DNA of 64,000 nucleotides from an uncultured Flavobacteriales bacterium. GTDB taxonomy: Bacteria > Bacteroidota > Bacteroidia > Flavobacteriales_D > Crocinitomicaceae. The translations under genes were made by a program, and so were the position numbers. The stretch covers positions 62,001 through 126,000 of the forward strand of contig CAJXJK010000001.1 of NCBI GenBank assembly GCA_913054135.1, in the 5' to 3' direction. Below are positions 52,853 through 61,380 of the stretch, piece after piece. The notes under the pieces are model-generated. The model made no database searches, was not told the origin of the DNA, and saw only the letters and a list, made by a program, of their open reading frames with translations. Every line of letters starts with the position of its first letter. Position 1 is the first letter of the stretch.

Positions 52853-52879
52853 TTGTGTCGATTTATTCGTTTATCTTTA
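52853..52879 (+). promoter_or_regulatory. Promoter of the gene at 52935
   Basis: TTG (52853-52855), a 16-base spacer and TATCTTTA (52872-52879) resemble the Bacteroidota promoter, about 55 bases before the ATG. A further CGTTTAT overlaps the -7 box at 52868-52874. The remainder of the 300-base gap shows nothing else. Confidence 0.45.
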
Positions 52880-52934
52880 ATTGGTATCTAAATTTCATAA
52901 ACCACTGTGTAGAATTTTGTAAAGAACAAAACAT

Positions 52935-53516
52935 ATGAGATCACTATTTCTAGCCACTCTTTTAATTTTTGTATCACTCTCGAGCAGTGCTCAAAGAGAC
53001 TCAATTTTAAGTTCGGGAACAATGTATGTGATGCAAAAGGACATGATTGGAGACACCTCAATTCTTTCTTATTCTAAAACTAATCTTACTGTAAAGTGTT
53101 TTATGATTAATGATGTGATTGATACTATTTACTCGGTGAATGAGAATGGTATCAAACTCAATCGCTTAAATAATGTCGGGCAGACTAAATTTATCGAGCT
53201 TTTACCGCACCTAAACATACCTGACTGGGAATTGTTATCCAGAGTTTTAAAGATGTATCCTGACCCTGTAAAACGTGAAACCGAGTTGAGTAAAATGGCT
53301 TATACATATCGCCAGTTGGTCATCAGTCGATTCGGAAACTTTAACGAAGATCTTGCGCTCATCAAAGCAAATGACAAGTTTGGGTACATAGATAGAAAAG
53401 GTCGAATCAAATGGGAACTTCTTTTTGAGAATGCCGGTGGTTTTGAAAACGGAGTTGCCCATATTCAAATGAATACCATTTGGTATGAACTTGATAAAGA
53501 TGGATTACTGAAGTAA
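52935..53516 (+). CDS. Secreted protein with C-terminal WG repeat
   Basis: The 193-residue product has a signal peptide (MRSLFLATLLIFVSLSSSAQ), a middle region without recognised motifs, and one WG-type repeat near the end (LIKANDKFGYIDRKGRIKWE followed by FENAGGFENGVAHIQ). Only the end of the protein shows the repeat, so it may be a degenerate or minimal member of the WG family. Its relation to the tandem WG-like pair at 36-38 kb is only through this motif. It precedes the PP2C gene by 72 bases on the same strand. Confidence 0.75.
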   Translation: MRSLFLATLLIFVSLSSSAQRDSILSSGTMYVMQKDMIGDTSILSYSKTNLTVKCFMINDVIDTIYSVNENGIKLNRLNNVGQTKFIELLPHLNIPDWELLSRVLKMYPDPVKRETELSKMAYTYRQLVISRFGNFNEDLALIKANDKFGYIDRKGRIKWELLFENAGGFENGVAHIQMNTIWYELDKDGLLK

Positions 53517-53565
53517 AGTTTCCAAAATCTTTTGTCAGCAATCATTTTTCATTCATTCATTTCCT

Positions 53566-53589
53566 TATCTTTAGTAGGATTCTACTAAA
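53566..53589 (+). promoter_or_regulatory. Palindrome and -7-like box directly before the PP2C gene
   Basis: TATCTTTA (53566-53573) overlaps a perfect 8-bp inverted repeat, TTTAGTAG (53570-53577) and CTACTAAA (53582-53589), with a GATT loop. The repeat includes the first base of the start codon. It could be an operator over the promoter or an mRNA hairpin hiding the start. Confidence 0.5.
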
Positions 53590-55718
53590 TGAAAAACTTA
53601 ATTTCTGTCATTGCCATACTCGCATTGAGTATAAGCAGCTTTGCCCAGCTGAGCGAAGATCAACAACAATATGTTGACTCTCTGAAACTTGACATTGAAA
53701 ATGCTACTCATGACACTACTCGAGCTGATCGATACCTAGGAATCTCAACTGTGTATTATTTAAATTCTCAGGGCGGTACCGTCTTCAGAGATATGGCTAC
53801 TAAAGCCCGAGAAATATCCGAAGAGAATCTAGCCAAAGAGATTTCACCTGCTGAACGAACCAAATTCTCATCCATACTTGCGGATGCAATAAATGCCATA
53901 GGCCTCCATCATTATTCAATAGGTGAAATAGAAGAAACTGAAAAGCTATTACTTCAGGCCGCCTCCATTCATTTTGAAAACAAGGATTACAGCAATCTTC
54001 TCACGATTTTATTCAATCTATCTGCTATGCATTCAGGAGTAGAAGACATTCCGAAATCAATGCAATACCTTGAAGTCGTAATTGAAATCGCACAAAGCAA
54101 AGAAGGTAGAAATGAAATGATTTTAGCTACGGCCTTGGCTCAAATGGGGCATGACACCTACTCTATTGACCCACAACTCTCGCAAAACTATCATCAAGCT
54201 TCTTATGATTTATTTGTAAGAACAGATGACAAACATGGACAGGCCCGACAACTTTTAAACTTAGGAGACCTACAGGCTGATCAAGAGAACTACAATAGCG
54301 CTCTAGAGTTCTACGAGCAGGCCCTAACCTTATCGATTGAAGATGGTGACAAGGTGAGCGAAATTTGGACTTATGCTTCTATGTCTGACATCTATGTGAA
54401 AACTGATACAGCACTTGCGATTTCATTCTATCAAAAAGCTCTCAGCATCAGTAAATCAATTGAACACACCGACATGATTTTGAGTAATCAAAATAACTTG
54501 TCAGAACTATACCTTGAAAGCGACTTTGATTCTTCAAAGTACTATGCTTACTTGAATGTGGATCTTTTAAATGATTATCGCGCAAGACCAGGAACTCAGC
54601 ATAAAATCAGTCGAATTTTAACTGAGGTGTATGAAAGAGATGGCAGATTTAAAGATGCTCTTAAAGAGCACAGAAAATACATCTCTTTAAAGGATAGTTT
54701 ATTTAATATTGAAAATAAGCAAGAAGTAATTCAGCAAAATTTGAGTTATGAGTACGCCACAAAGAAAGCCGTAGATGATAAAGAGAATGAAAAGAAGTTG
54801 GCTATTGAACGTAAAGACAAAGAAAAGCAGACGGTTATTACTTGGGCTGCCTCTGTCGGATTACTATTGTTACTGGTGTTCTCAGTTTTTATTTTTAACC
54901 GATTCAAGGTAACAAGTAAACAAAAAGTAGTAATTGAAGCGCAAACTCATCAAATCGTTGAGAGTATTAATTATTCTCAAAGGATTCAAAACTCTTTACT
55001 ACCTCAATTGGATGACATTGCTCAATCGTTCAAAAATCTCTTCATTTTTTATGAGCCAAAAGATATAGTATCAGGAGATTTTTATTGGTTTAAAGATTTC
55101 GAAGACCATCAAGTAATGGCTTGTGTTGATTGCACGGGTCATGGTGTTCCGGGCGGATTTATGAGTACAATGGGAAGTCTTTTACTGAACAAAGTTGTTA
55201 CAGGCGAAGAAAGTGATCCCGCAAAACTCTTAGCCACTTTAAATAAAGAAATCATAGAAACGCTTCACCAAGAAAGTGAAGATGGAATTCAAGACGGTAT
55301 GGATCTTTCGATATGTGTAATTGATAAGATTAAGAACCAAGTAAAGTTTTCGGGGGCCCGAAATGGCATAATGCTAATGAGAGAAAATGAGATTATCCGC
55401 TACAAGGCCGACTTGTTACCTGTAGGAGGAAATTATCTTAAAAAGGGGAAACCTATTGAAAGAATATTTAGCACACAGACCATTGATCTAAAGCCCAATG
55501 ACTGGATCTACATGTATACAGATGGATTTATGGAACAGTGCGGCATCTCAGAAAATTTGCCCATGAATTACAATCAGTTTCAAGAGGTATTACTTAAGCT
55601 AAATAGTCAATCTGAAAGGGATGCGAAGAACGAAATATTGAAAAATGATTTTGATGCATGGAGGGGCAGCATCAAGCAAAGTGATGACGTTCTAATAATT
55701 GGATTCCAGAAAAATTAA
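53589..55718 (+). CDS. TPR sensor with SpoIIE/PP2C-type phosphatase domain
   Basis: The 709-residue protein has a signal peptide (about 1-19). A periplasmic TPR region follows (about 60-350; for example ARQLLNLGDLQADQENYNSALEFYEQAL). Then come a transmembrane helix (about 418-436), a short coiled coil (VIEAQTHQIVESINYSQRIQNSLLP) and a PP2C/SpoIIE-type phosphatase domain. Metal-binding aspartates are seen in SGDFYWF, CVDCTGHGVPGGF and SDDVLI, with YTDGFME also present, so it should be active. Such phosphatases dephosphorylate anti-sigma-antagonist-like partners. The convergent neighbours encode a SiaC-like phosphoprotein and a SiaB-like kinase, so this is the likely SiaA-like partner. Confidence 0.92.
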   Translation: MKNLISVIAILALSISSFAQLSEDQQQYVDSLKLDIENATHDTTRADRYLGISTVYYLNSQGGTVFRDMATKAREISEENLAKEISPAERTKFSSILADAINAIGLHHYSIGEIEETEKLLLQAASIHFENKDYSNLLTILFNLSAMHSGVEDIPKSMQYLEVVIEIAQSKEGRNEMILATALAQMGHDTYSIDPQLSQNYHQASYDLFVRTDDKHGQARQLLNLGDLQADQENYNSALEFYEQALTLSIEDGDKVSEIWTYASMSDIYVKTDTALAISFYQKALSISKSIEHTDMILSNQNNLSELYLESDFDSSKYYAYLNVDLLNDYRARPGTQHKISRILTEVYERDGRFKDALKEHRKYISLKDSLFNIENKQEVIQQNLSYEYATKKAVDDKENEKKLAIERKDKEKQTVITWAASVGLLLLLVFSVFIFNRFKVTSKQKVVIEAQTHQIVESINYSQRIQNSLLPQLDDIAQSFKNLFIFYEPKDIVSGDFYWFKDFEDHQVMACVDCTGHGVPGGFMSTMGSLLLNKVVTGEESDPAKLLATLNKEIIETLHQESEDGIQDGMDLSICVIDKIKNQVKFSGARNGIMLMRENEIIRYKADLLPVGGNYLKKGKPIERIFSTQTIDLKPNDWIYMYTDGFMEQCGISENLPMNYNQFQEVLLKLNSQSERDAKNEILKNDFDAWRGSIKQSDDVLIIGFQKN

Positions 55719-55723
55719 TTGAT

Positions 55724-56089
55724 TTAAAAAGGTTTAAAATTGAATGGTAAATCTACCATTATCTTGAGCTCTTCTCCTCTTTCAAGTAAAATGTCATTCT
55801 CAGCAGGGTGCAACCAATTCACCTCAGCTTTTAACTTTTCGGCCTCATCAATTGTCATCAACATTTTCAGTAGTTGTTTCGCTGAAGATGAATTGAAATA
55901 TTTTAGATTAAACTCAATGGTGAAACTTCCTTCATTACTAGCAATATAAGCATCAACCCAAGTATGTATCGGACCATAAAAAGTCTCAGCATCCTCCATC
56001 ATTGATTTTCCTGAAATCTCAATTTTACCTGATGTATTCAGAATGACTTTCGGTCCGTATTCAGAAGATTCGATATTAATATTTTCCAT
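55724..56089 (-). CDS. SiaC-family regulatory phosphoprotein
   Basis: The 121 residues match the DUF1987/SiaC family. They begin ESSEYGPKVILNTSGKIEISGKSMMEDAETFY, and the phospho-acceptor region FNLKYFNSSSAKQLLKML supplies the serine or threonine that SiaB phosphorylates in Pseudomonas aeruginosa. The rest, EVNWLHPAENDILLERGEEL, is typical. There SiaC, when unphosphorylated, binds and activates the diguanylate cyclase SiaD. No GGDEF protein is in this window, so the target here is unknown. The gene follows the SiaB-like gene by 12 bases and converges with the phosphatase gene. Confidence 0.9.
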   Translation of the reverse strand: MENINIESSEYGPKVILNTSGKIEISGKSMMEDAETFYGPIHTWVDAYIASNEGSFTIEFNLKYFNSSSAKQLLKMLMTIDEAEKLKAEVNWLHPAENDILLERGEELKIMVDLPFNFKPF

Positions 56090-56101
56090 TTACTTCTTTC
56101 C

Positions 56102-57211
56102 TTATACTTTTATTTCTAAGCCCATCATCAAGTAATAACCTCCATTATCTTCTGTAGCAATAATATCAATTTTAGAATCTATCGTCCTTTTTAAATCTAT
56201 CAAACCAATGCCGGCGTTATTCCCTTTTTTGAGTACATTTTTTTTCAATGTGGACCTGTAGAGCTCGTTCAATTCGTCTTTCGTTTTCAAATTTAAACTT
56301 TCCACCTTTTGTACAATGTCCAAGCCTTCTTTTTTTATATAATTCCCTGAACACATGTAATACCCTTCCTTTGTATTTAAGATGGCAAAAATCCCATCAT
56401 TTCCATCCTTCTCTTCTTTTCCGTGGCGGACAACATTCTGCATCATCTCAACTGCAGCATGATACAACTGAAATCCTGCTGAATTAGTCTCGGTATTATT
56501 GGTTTCTTCAATTATTGACAGCATTGAACTTATCATATCATCTGAGAAGTCACCATTATATAAAAATGAAATATCGTATTCAAGTGTGCGATCATAAACA
56601 GAAGAATTTTCTTCTATACTCATTGGCTGTTGATCAGATTCTTTTGACAATGAATCATTCTTGAAGTCAATTTGCAAGTTGAATGAGTAAAGCTCCCCTT
56701 TTTTAACAAACTGATGCTGAACAGGATGTTTTGATCTCCTCACCATTGAAACAAACCCAAGTCCTGCACCACCTTTGGCGCTCAGCTCATTATTCATTAA
56801 AGAATCACGATAATATTCGTCTAACTCATCTGAATTTAAACTTTCTATCTTCTTTAAGCTCTTTTCAATTATTTCTTTATCTGCCTCTTCAACCAAGTTT
56901 GAAGAGTAGATATGTAAATAAGAACCTATACTTCTTACTCCGAATAAACTTAATTCATCCTTTTCAGGAACATCCGCTCCATGACGAACTATATTCTGAA
57001 AACTCTCGGCTACAAAAAAAGCCATTCTCCTTCTTGTTTTTCTCTCCAGCTCAAATTCAGCAAGAGTTATTACCCTATCAGTAAAACTATCAGTAAATGC
57101 ACCTTTGTAATAAACAGTTGACCGGTCTTTCTTAAAACAATCCCTCAATTCAGAAACGACATGAATCCTCTCATTTCTTGAATTTTCTTTAGAATTACTT
57201 GTGTTTGACAT
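56102..57211 (-). CDS. SiaB-like protein kinase with two tandem kinase domains
   Basis: SiaB-family proteins are small (about 180 residues) GHKL-type kinases acting on SiaC. This 369-residue protein contains two copies. Domain 1 (about 15-185) has N box ESFQNIVRHG (Glu69, Asn73, His77) and glycine box GGAGLGF (147-153). Domain 2 (about 205-369) has N box EMMQNVVRHG (Glu255, Asn259, His263) and glycine box NNAGIGL (331-337). Both copies keep the residues expected for ATP binding, and each has the preceding KKIESLNSDELDEYYRDSL / QKVESLNLKTKDELNELYRSTL helix. A Ser/Asp/Gln-rich linker (185-208) joins them. It heads the unit with the SiaC-like gene. The fusion could phosphorylate two sites or regulate itself in cis. 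Confidence 0.88.
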   Translation of the reverse strand: MSNTSNSKENSRNERIHVVSELRDCFKKDRSTVYYKGAFTDSFTDRVITLAEFELERKTRRRMAFFVAESFQNIVRHGADVPEKDELSLFGVRSIGSYLHIYSSNLVEEADKEIIEKSLKKIESLNSDELDEYYRDSLMNNELSAKGGAGLGFVSMVRRSKHPVQHQFVKKGELYSFNLQIDFKNDSLSKESDQQPMSIEENSSVYDRTLEYDISFLYNGDFSDDMISSMLSIIEETNNTETNSAGFQLYHAAVEMMQNVVRHGKEEKDGNDGIFAILNTKEGYYMCSGNYIKKEGLDIVQKVESLNLKTKDELNELYRSTLKKNVLKKGNNAGIGLIDLKRTIDSKIDIIATEDNGGYYLMMGLEIKV

Positions 57212-57366
57212 CAGCTTCTTCGCGCTAGCTCTTATTTATTGTACAGCTTGAAATTTTGTCCGTACACAGTTAAATATAGCATTTTTCCTTATTCAAATCA
57301 CTTGAGATATTGACCTTTTTCTCCTTCTTATGAAGATTCAAAACCATCATCAATCCACGAATCATA

Positions 57367-57399
57367 TTGAGCGTGCTTTTTACTAATTCACTATCTTTA
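57367..57399 (+). promoter_or_regulatory. Promoter of the DUF2071/methyltransferase operon
   Basis: TTG (57367-57369), a 22-base spacer and TATCTTTA (57392-57399) lie just before the ATG at 57417. Confidence 0.5.
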
Positions 57400-57416
57400 G
57401 TTAAAATCAATTATAG

Positions 57417-58127
57417 ATGAGCTTTTTGAAAGCCGAATGGAGAAAACTTGCAATCGTCAACTATGAAGTTGAACCTAAATTACTTCAAAAATATCTTCCT
57501 TTCGGAACGGAACTAGACCTTTGGAATGACAAGTGTTATGTAAGCTTAGTGGGATTCATGTTCTTGAACACCAAATTGCTAGGAGTCAAAGTTCCTTTTC
57601 ACTCTAACTTTGAAGAGATCAACCTGCGTTTTTATGTAAAGAGATTTGATGGAGACGAATGGAAAAGAGGAGTCGTCTTTATCAAAGAAATTGTACCAAA
57701 AGCCGCTCTTTCATTTGTTGCAAATAGCGTTTACAATGAAAACTATATCACTTTGCCCATGAAACATGTTTGGCAAGAAAATGAAGATTCAAGATTGGTT
57801 GAGTATTACTGGAAAAAAAATGACCAGTGGAATCACATAAAAGTAGTTGCCGATAAAACTCAAAGCGAAATCAAAGAAGGAAGTGAAACAGAATTTATCA
57901 CAGAACATTACTGGGGATATGCAGCTGTGAATGAAAAACGTTCAAATGAATATGAAGTGACACATCCTAAATGGAAACACTTTGAAGTTCATTCACACGA
58001 TATTCAAATTGATTTTGGAGAGATCTATGGTAATGACTTCAAAGGCTTAAATAACAAAGAACCCGACTCTGTGATGCTAGCAGAAGGTTCTCAGATCACA
58101 GTTGAAAGTAAGATTAAGATCAAATGA
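57417..58127 (+). CDS. DUF2071 (YqjF-like) family protein
   Basis: The 236-residue cytoplasmic protein has the DUF2071 layout: LKAEWRKLAIVNYEVEPKLLQKYLPFGTELD, where an early block defines the family. CYVSLVGFMFLNTKLLG and FEEINLRFYVKR follow, then GVVFIKEIVPKAALSFVANSVYNENY. The fold resembles acetoacetate decarboxylase, but the catalytic lysine cannot be assigned by eye. It overlaps the methyltransferase start by four bases (ATGA), so the two are made together. The biological role is unknown. Confidence 0.9.
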   Translation: MSFLKAEWRKLAIVNYEVEPKLLQKYLPFGTELDLWNDKCYVSLVGFMFLNTKLLGVKVPFHSNFEEINLRFYVKRFDGDEWKRGVVFIKEIVPKAALSFVANSVYNENYITLPMKHVWQENEDSRLVEYYWKKNDQWNHIKVVADKTQSEIKEGSETEFITEHYWGYAAVNEKRSNEYEVTHPKWKHFEVHSHDIQIDFGEIYGNDFKGLNNKEPDSVMLAEGSQITVESKIKIK

Positions 58128-58756
58128 AAAATCAGTCACTCACAAATCAAGTATTCTCAGAAGGAGCAGAACTGTACGCCAAAAAGTTCATGAATTTTGA
58201 TGCTTATCATTATTCGTTTGACAAATTTTTGGATTTGATAAACGTAAGTAACCCTTCTATTGTAGATGCTGCATGCGGACCTGGAAACATTTCTAAATAC
58301 CTACTCTCTAAAAATCAACATCTAGAAATCAATGGGATTGATTTAGCTCCTAAAATGATTGAATTGGCAAAACAACTCAATCCATCTGCAGATTTTGAAT
58401 TAAGAGGTCTTTTAGATTTTGATCAGAATTATGATGCCATCATTTGTGGATTTGGATTGCCCTATCTTAACAAAGAAGAAGCCATTCAATTCATTAATAA
58501 ATCAGCAGAACACTTGAACAAAGACGGGGTTTTATACATTTCGACAATGGAAGGTAATTATGAAAAGTCTTCATTTCAAGCTCCCAGTTCGGGTAAAGGA
58601 CCCTCCTTATTTATTCATTATCATGAAGCATCTTACCTAAAAAAGAACATGATTATCAATGGGTTTGAAATCTTATTCGAAGATCGTAAGGAGTACGTTC
58701 ATACCAAGGAAAAGACTTTCACCGATTTAATATTGATTGCTCGAAAAATCAATTAA
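58124..58756 (+). CDS. Class I SAM-dependent methyltransferase
   Basis: The 210-residue protein has a Rossmann methyltransferase fold with motif I IVDAACGPGNISKYLL, motif II INGIDLAPKMIELAKQL and motif IV-like YDAIICGFGLPYL. The substrate is not evident. The overlap with the DUF2071 gene points to a shared pathway. Downstream are 87 bases with no terminator that I can see. Confidence 0.9.
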   Translation: MKNQSLTNQVFSEGAELYAKKFMNFDAYHYSFDKFLDLINVSNPSIVDAACGPGNISKYLLSKNQHLEINGIDLAPKMIELAKQLNPSADFELRGLLDFDQNYDAIICGFGLPYLNKEEAIQFINKSAEHLNKDGVLYISTMEGNYEKSSFQAPSSGKGPSLFIHYHEASYLKKNMIINGFEILFEDRKEYVHTKEKTFTDLILIARKIN

Positions 58757-58843
58757 TAACGTCTTGAGTGCAGAAATTGAAAATAAATCTGCACCAAATA
58801 AAGCGTGTTTTCATGATTCAAATTTGTGTCTTAAGTTTATACT

Positions 58844-59611
58844 GTGAAAAACATTTTCTACCTATTGATTTTACTTAGCGCATTCTCATGTGAGAACGAG
58901 CCCTCTATTGAAACAGAGGAGGCACCAGAGATTGATACACTCAATTTGCTTGACCATCATCTAAATGGCGACTCGGTAATCGCGCACAGAGATACCATTG
59001 AATTCTGGAAATGGGGAGATTACAAACCTTGGTGGTATGATGACAATCCTGGAAGAACTACTATGCGTTTCAAAGATTTTAAATTCAGAATTGATGGCAA
59101 TTTCTCAAAAGAGAGCTGGGATGAAAAAGATGACACCATGCACATCAGTGAAGACGTGGGCTGGTATTTACCCGGAAGATCCATGTGGATTGATGCCGAA
59201 AATGACTCAGATAAATTTGAGGTTTATCTTGCCGTAGAACAAAGAATTTGGGAACAATTCGATTACAAATTGTATGATGACCCAAACTTCAGCTGGGAAG
59301 ATTGGGACGCTCAATCTTACGAAAGAATGGAGAGATCAGAATATTATGCCCTTGAAGATTCTGCCTCAAACTACCGAATTCATGGTGAGTTTACTACATT
59401 TTTTCATGACAGATTTCTTGAAGAATACGACTATGACACTTGCAGCAATTTCGTTTCTAGCGAAGGTGGAGGGTCTTACGCCTCTTTCTTAATTAACAAC
59501 AAACCATGCTGTTGGATGGCAGAATACGGAATTATAAAAATTATTCAAACAAAGTCTGACGGAACAAAATCAGAACACTTCTTTAAAGTATATTACAGCT
59601 ATGGCTGCTAA
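58844..59611 (+). CDS. Tryptophan-rich lipoprotein of unknown function
   Basis: The GTG at 58844 begins a lipoprotein signal (MKNIFYLLILLSAFSC), so Cys16 should be lipidated. The 255-residue product has a short acidic linker, then a Trp- and Asp-rich body (FWKWGDYKPWWYDDNPG, SFSWEDWDAQSYERM-like region near 150). It ends with a cysteine-containing part (NNKPCCWMAEYG, YYSYGC) that may form disulfides. I do not recognise the family. Codon use and composition are like its neighbours. Confidence 0.78.
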   Translation: MKNIFYLLILLSAFSCENEPSIETEEAPEIDTLNLLDHHLNGDSVIAHRDTIEFWKWGDYKPWWYDDNPGRTTMRFKDFKFRIDGNFSKESWDEKDDTMHISEDVGWYLPGRSMWIDAENDSDKFEVYLAVEQRIWEQFDYKLYDDPNFSWEDWDAQSYERMERSEYYALEDSASNYRIHGEFTTFFHDRFLEEYDYDTCSNFVSSEGGGSYASFLINNKPCCWMAEYGIIKIIQTKSDGTKSEHFFKVYYSYGC

Positions 59612-59631
59612 TTGCCCGTCATCATTACATC

Positions 59632-59659
59632 TTGGCACGAATTTTATTCATTATCTTTA
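59632..59659 (+). promoter_or_regulatory. Promoter of the alkaline phosphatase gene
   Basis: TTG (59632-59634), a 17-base spacer and TATCTTTA (59652-59659), 18 bases before the ATG. No Pho-box-like repeat is obvious. Confidence 0.5.
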
Positions 59660-59677
59660 GAATCGAAAATTTAGAGA

Positions 59678-60844
59678 ATGAAAAAATTACTATTTGTATT
59701 GGCTTTAGTGCCTTTAATGAGTTTTGGACAGAAGACTGATGTTAAAAATGTTATCCTAATGGTGGGTGACGGAATGGGCTTATCTCAGCTGTCAAGCATC
59801 TACTATTTTAACGATAATAAAGAACCCAACTTTAGCCGATTCAAGAATATTGGATTGATGAATACCTCATCTGCAAAACAAAAAATTACTGACTCTGCTG
59901 CCGGAGCAACTGCCTTTGCAACAGGACAAAAATCTTATAACGGAGCGATTAGTGTTGATACCTTAGAGAAAGATTTACAAACGATTATTGAAATAATTCA
60001 AGATAAAGGTGTAAAATCAGGCTTAGTAGCCACTTCATCTATCACTCACGCGACTCCTGCATGTTTTTATTCACATGCTGTTTCAAGAAACTTAGCTGAA
60101 GATATTGCTAAAGATTTAGTAAAATCAGGAGTTGACTTTTTTGCTGGTGGTGGATTGAAATACTTCAACAAAAGAGCTGATGGCATTGATATGTACCGTG
60201 AATTAATAAAGAAAGGGTTTGAACTGGACACTACTTTATTGAATCCGCTTAAGAAATTGAATAAGCAAAAGCGATATGGTTATCTCATGGCAGAAAACGG
60301 TTTAAAATCTAAGCTTGAAGGTAGAGACGACTTTTTATTAGATGCGACTGAACTTGCTCTTTCTTATCTTCAAGATTCTGACGAAGGATTCTTTTTAATG
60401 GTTGAAGGCTCTCAAATTGATTGGGAAGGTCATGCTCATAACGGAAAAGGAATTATTGAGGAGGTAAAAGATTTTGACAAAGCTGTTGGCGCGGCACTTG
60501 ACTTTGCTGAAATTGATGGTGAAACATTAGTCATTGTAACAGCCGATCATGAAACTGGTGGATTTGCACTTGCTCCAACTGCAAAAGATAGCAGCTGGCA
60601 ATACAATGACATTCACCCAACATTTTATAAAGGTGCGGATGATCCTGCAATGTCTTACGCAGCACACACAACTACTTTGATTCCTGTTTTGGCTTACGGA
60701 CCTGGATCTGAATTATTTCAAGGATTTTACCAAAACAATGACATCTTTCACAAGATAATGCAGGCGACAAATTGGAACATAACTGAAATTCGTCAGAATA
60801 CGAATCCAGACGCACAACAGCATATTTATAAAGAGAAAAGATAA
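59678..60844 (+). CDS. Alkaline phosphatase
   Basis: The 388-residue enzyme has a signal peptide (about 1-17) and all active-site blocks of the PhoA-type family. These are MVGDGMGLSQ (metal Asp), TDSAAGATAFATG with the nucleophilic serine, the HATPACFYSH segment, EGSQIDWEGHAHN, VTADHETGGFAL and YAAHTTTLIPVLAYGPG. It should act in the periplasm or on the surface to release phosphate from organic esters. Length is a little below the 400-450 of many homologues, with a smaller crown region. The downstream GNAT gene starts eight bases after its stop. Confidence 0.94.
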   Translation: MKKLLFVLALVPLMSFGQKTDVKNVILMVGDGMGLSQLSSIYYFNDNKEPNFSRFKNIGLMNTSSAKQKITDSAAGATAFATGQKSYNGAISVDTLEKDLQTIIEIIQDKGVKSGLVATSSITHATPACFYSHAVSRNLAEDIAKDLVKSGVDFFAGGGLKYFNKRADGIDMYRELIKKGFELDTTLLNPLKKLNKQKRYGYLMAENGLKSKLEGRDDFLLDATELALSYLQDSDEGFFLMVEGSQIDWEGHAHNGKGIIEEVKDFDKAVGAALDFAEIDGETLVIVTADHETGGFALAPTAKDSSWQYNDIHPTFYKGADDPAMSYAAHTTTLIPVLAYGPGSELFQGFYQNNDIFHKIMQATNWNITEIRQNTNPDAQQHIYKEKR

Positions 60845-60852
60845 AAAGTTCA

Positions 60853-61380
60853 ATGCCCAACCTAAAATTTGAAACTGAGCGTTTAAGAATATCTGAAATT
60901 AGCCAGGACGACTTAGATGCATTTTTCGATTTACAATCAAACCCTAATGTCTTAAAATATGTTGGCGCCCCTGCTAGCACTTTGGATGATTGTAAAAAGG
61001 AAATTCCGCAACTGCAAGCCAACTACACAGATGAAAATGCCATACTATTTGTATGGGCTATTCATGATAAAATTTCAAACGATTTCATAGGAACCTGCGC
61101 TTATGTTAAAGAAGAAGGTCATGAAATTGGTTATCGACTAAGGGAAAAATTTTGGGGAAATGGTTATGGGTCTGAACTGACAGTTGGTTTAATTGACTTC
61201 GTTTTTGAGAAATATCAAGTGGAGGAAATTTGGGCTGAAGCAGATGTATTAAACTTGGCCTCAGTAAAAATACTTGACAAGCACCTCATCAATCAAGGGA
61301 AACGTTGGAACGAAGAAGATAATTGTTGGGACTTTCATTATTTACTTACAAAAGAAGAGCATGAGAAAAGATCAAATTAA
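60853..61380 (+). CDS. GNAT-family N-acetyltransferase (RimJ/RimL type)
   Basis: The 175-residue protein begins NLKFETERLRISEISQDDLDAF, typical of RimJ/RimL-like GNATs. The acetyl-CoA loop is in REKFWGNGYGSELTVGLIDFVF, and EEIWAEADVLNLASVKIL is motif B. The acceptor could be a protein N-terminus or a small amine; it is not readable. It overlaps the DinB gene by 20 bases and is closely preceded by the phosphatase gene. Confidence 0.9.
   Translation: MPNLKFETERLRISEISQDDLDAFFDLQSNPNVLKYVGAPASTLDDCKKEIPQLQANYTDENAILFVWAIHDKISNDFIGTCAYVKEEGHEIGYRLREKFWGNGYGSELTVGLIDFVFEKYQVEEIWAEADVLNLASVKILDKHLINQGKRWNEEDNCWDFHYLLTKEEHEKRSN

Noticed and set aside
56731-57084. 117-codon open frame opposite the SiaB-like gene
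   Set aside because: The translation is Leu/Ser-rich without domain signals and the minus-strand kinase domain is complete across the same bases.
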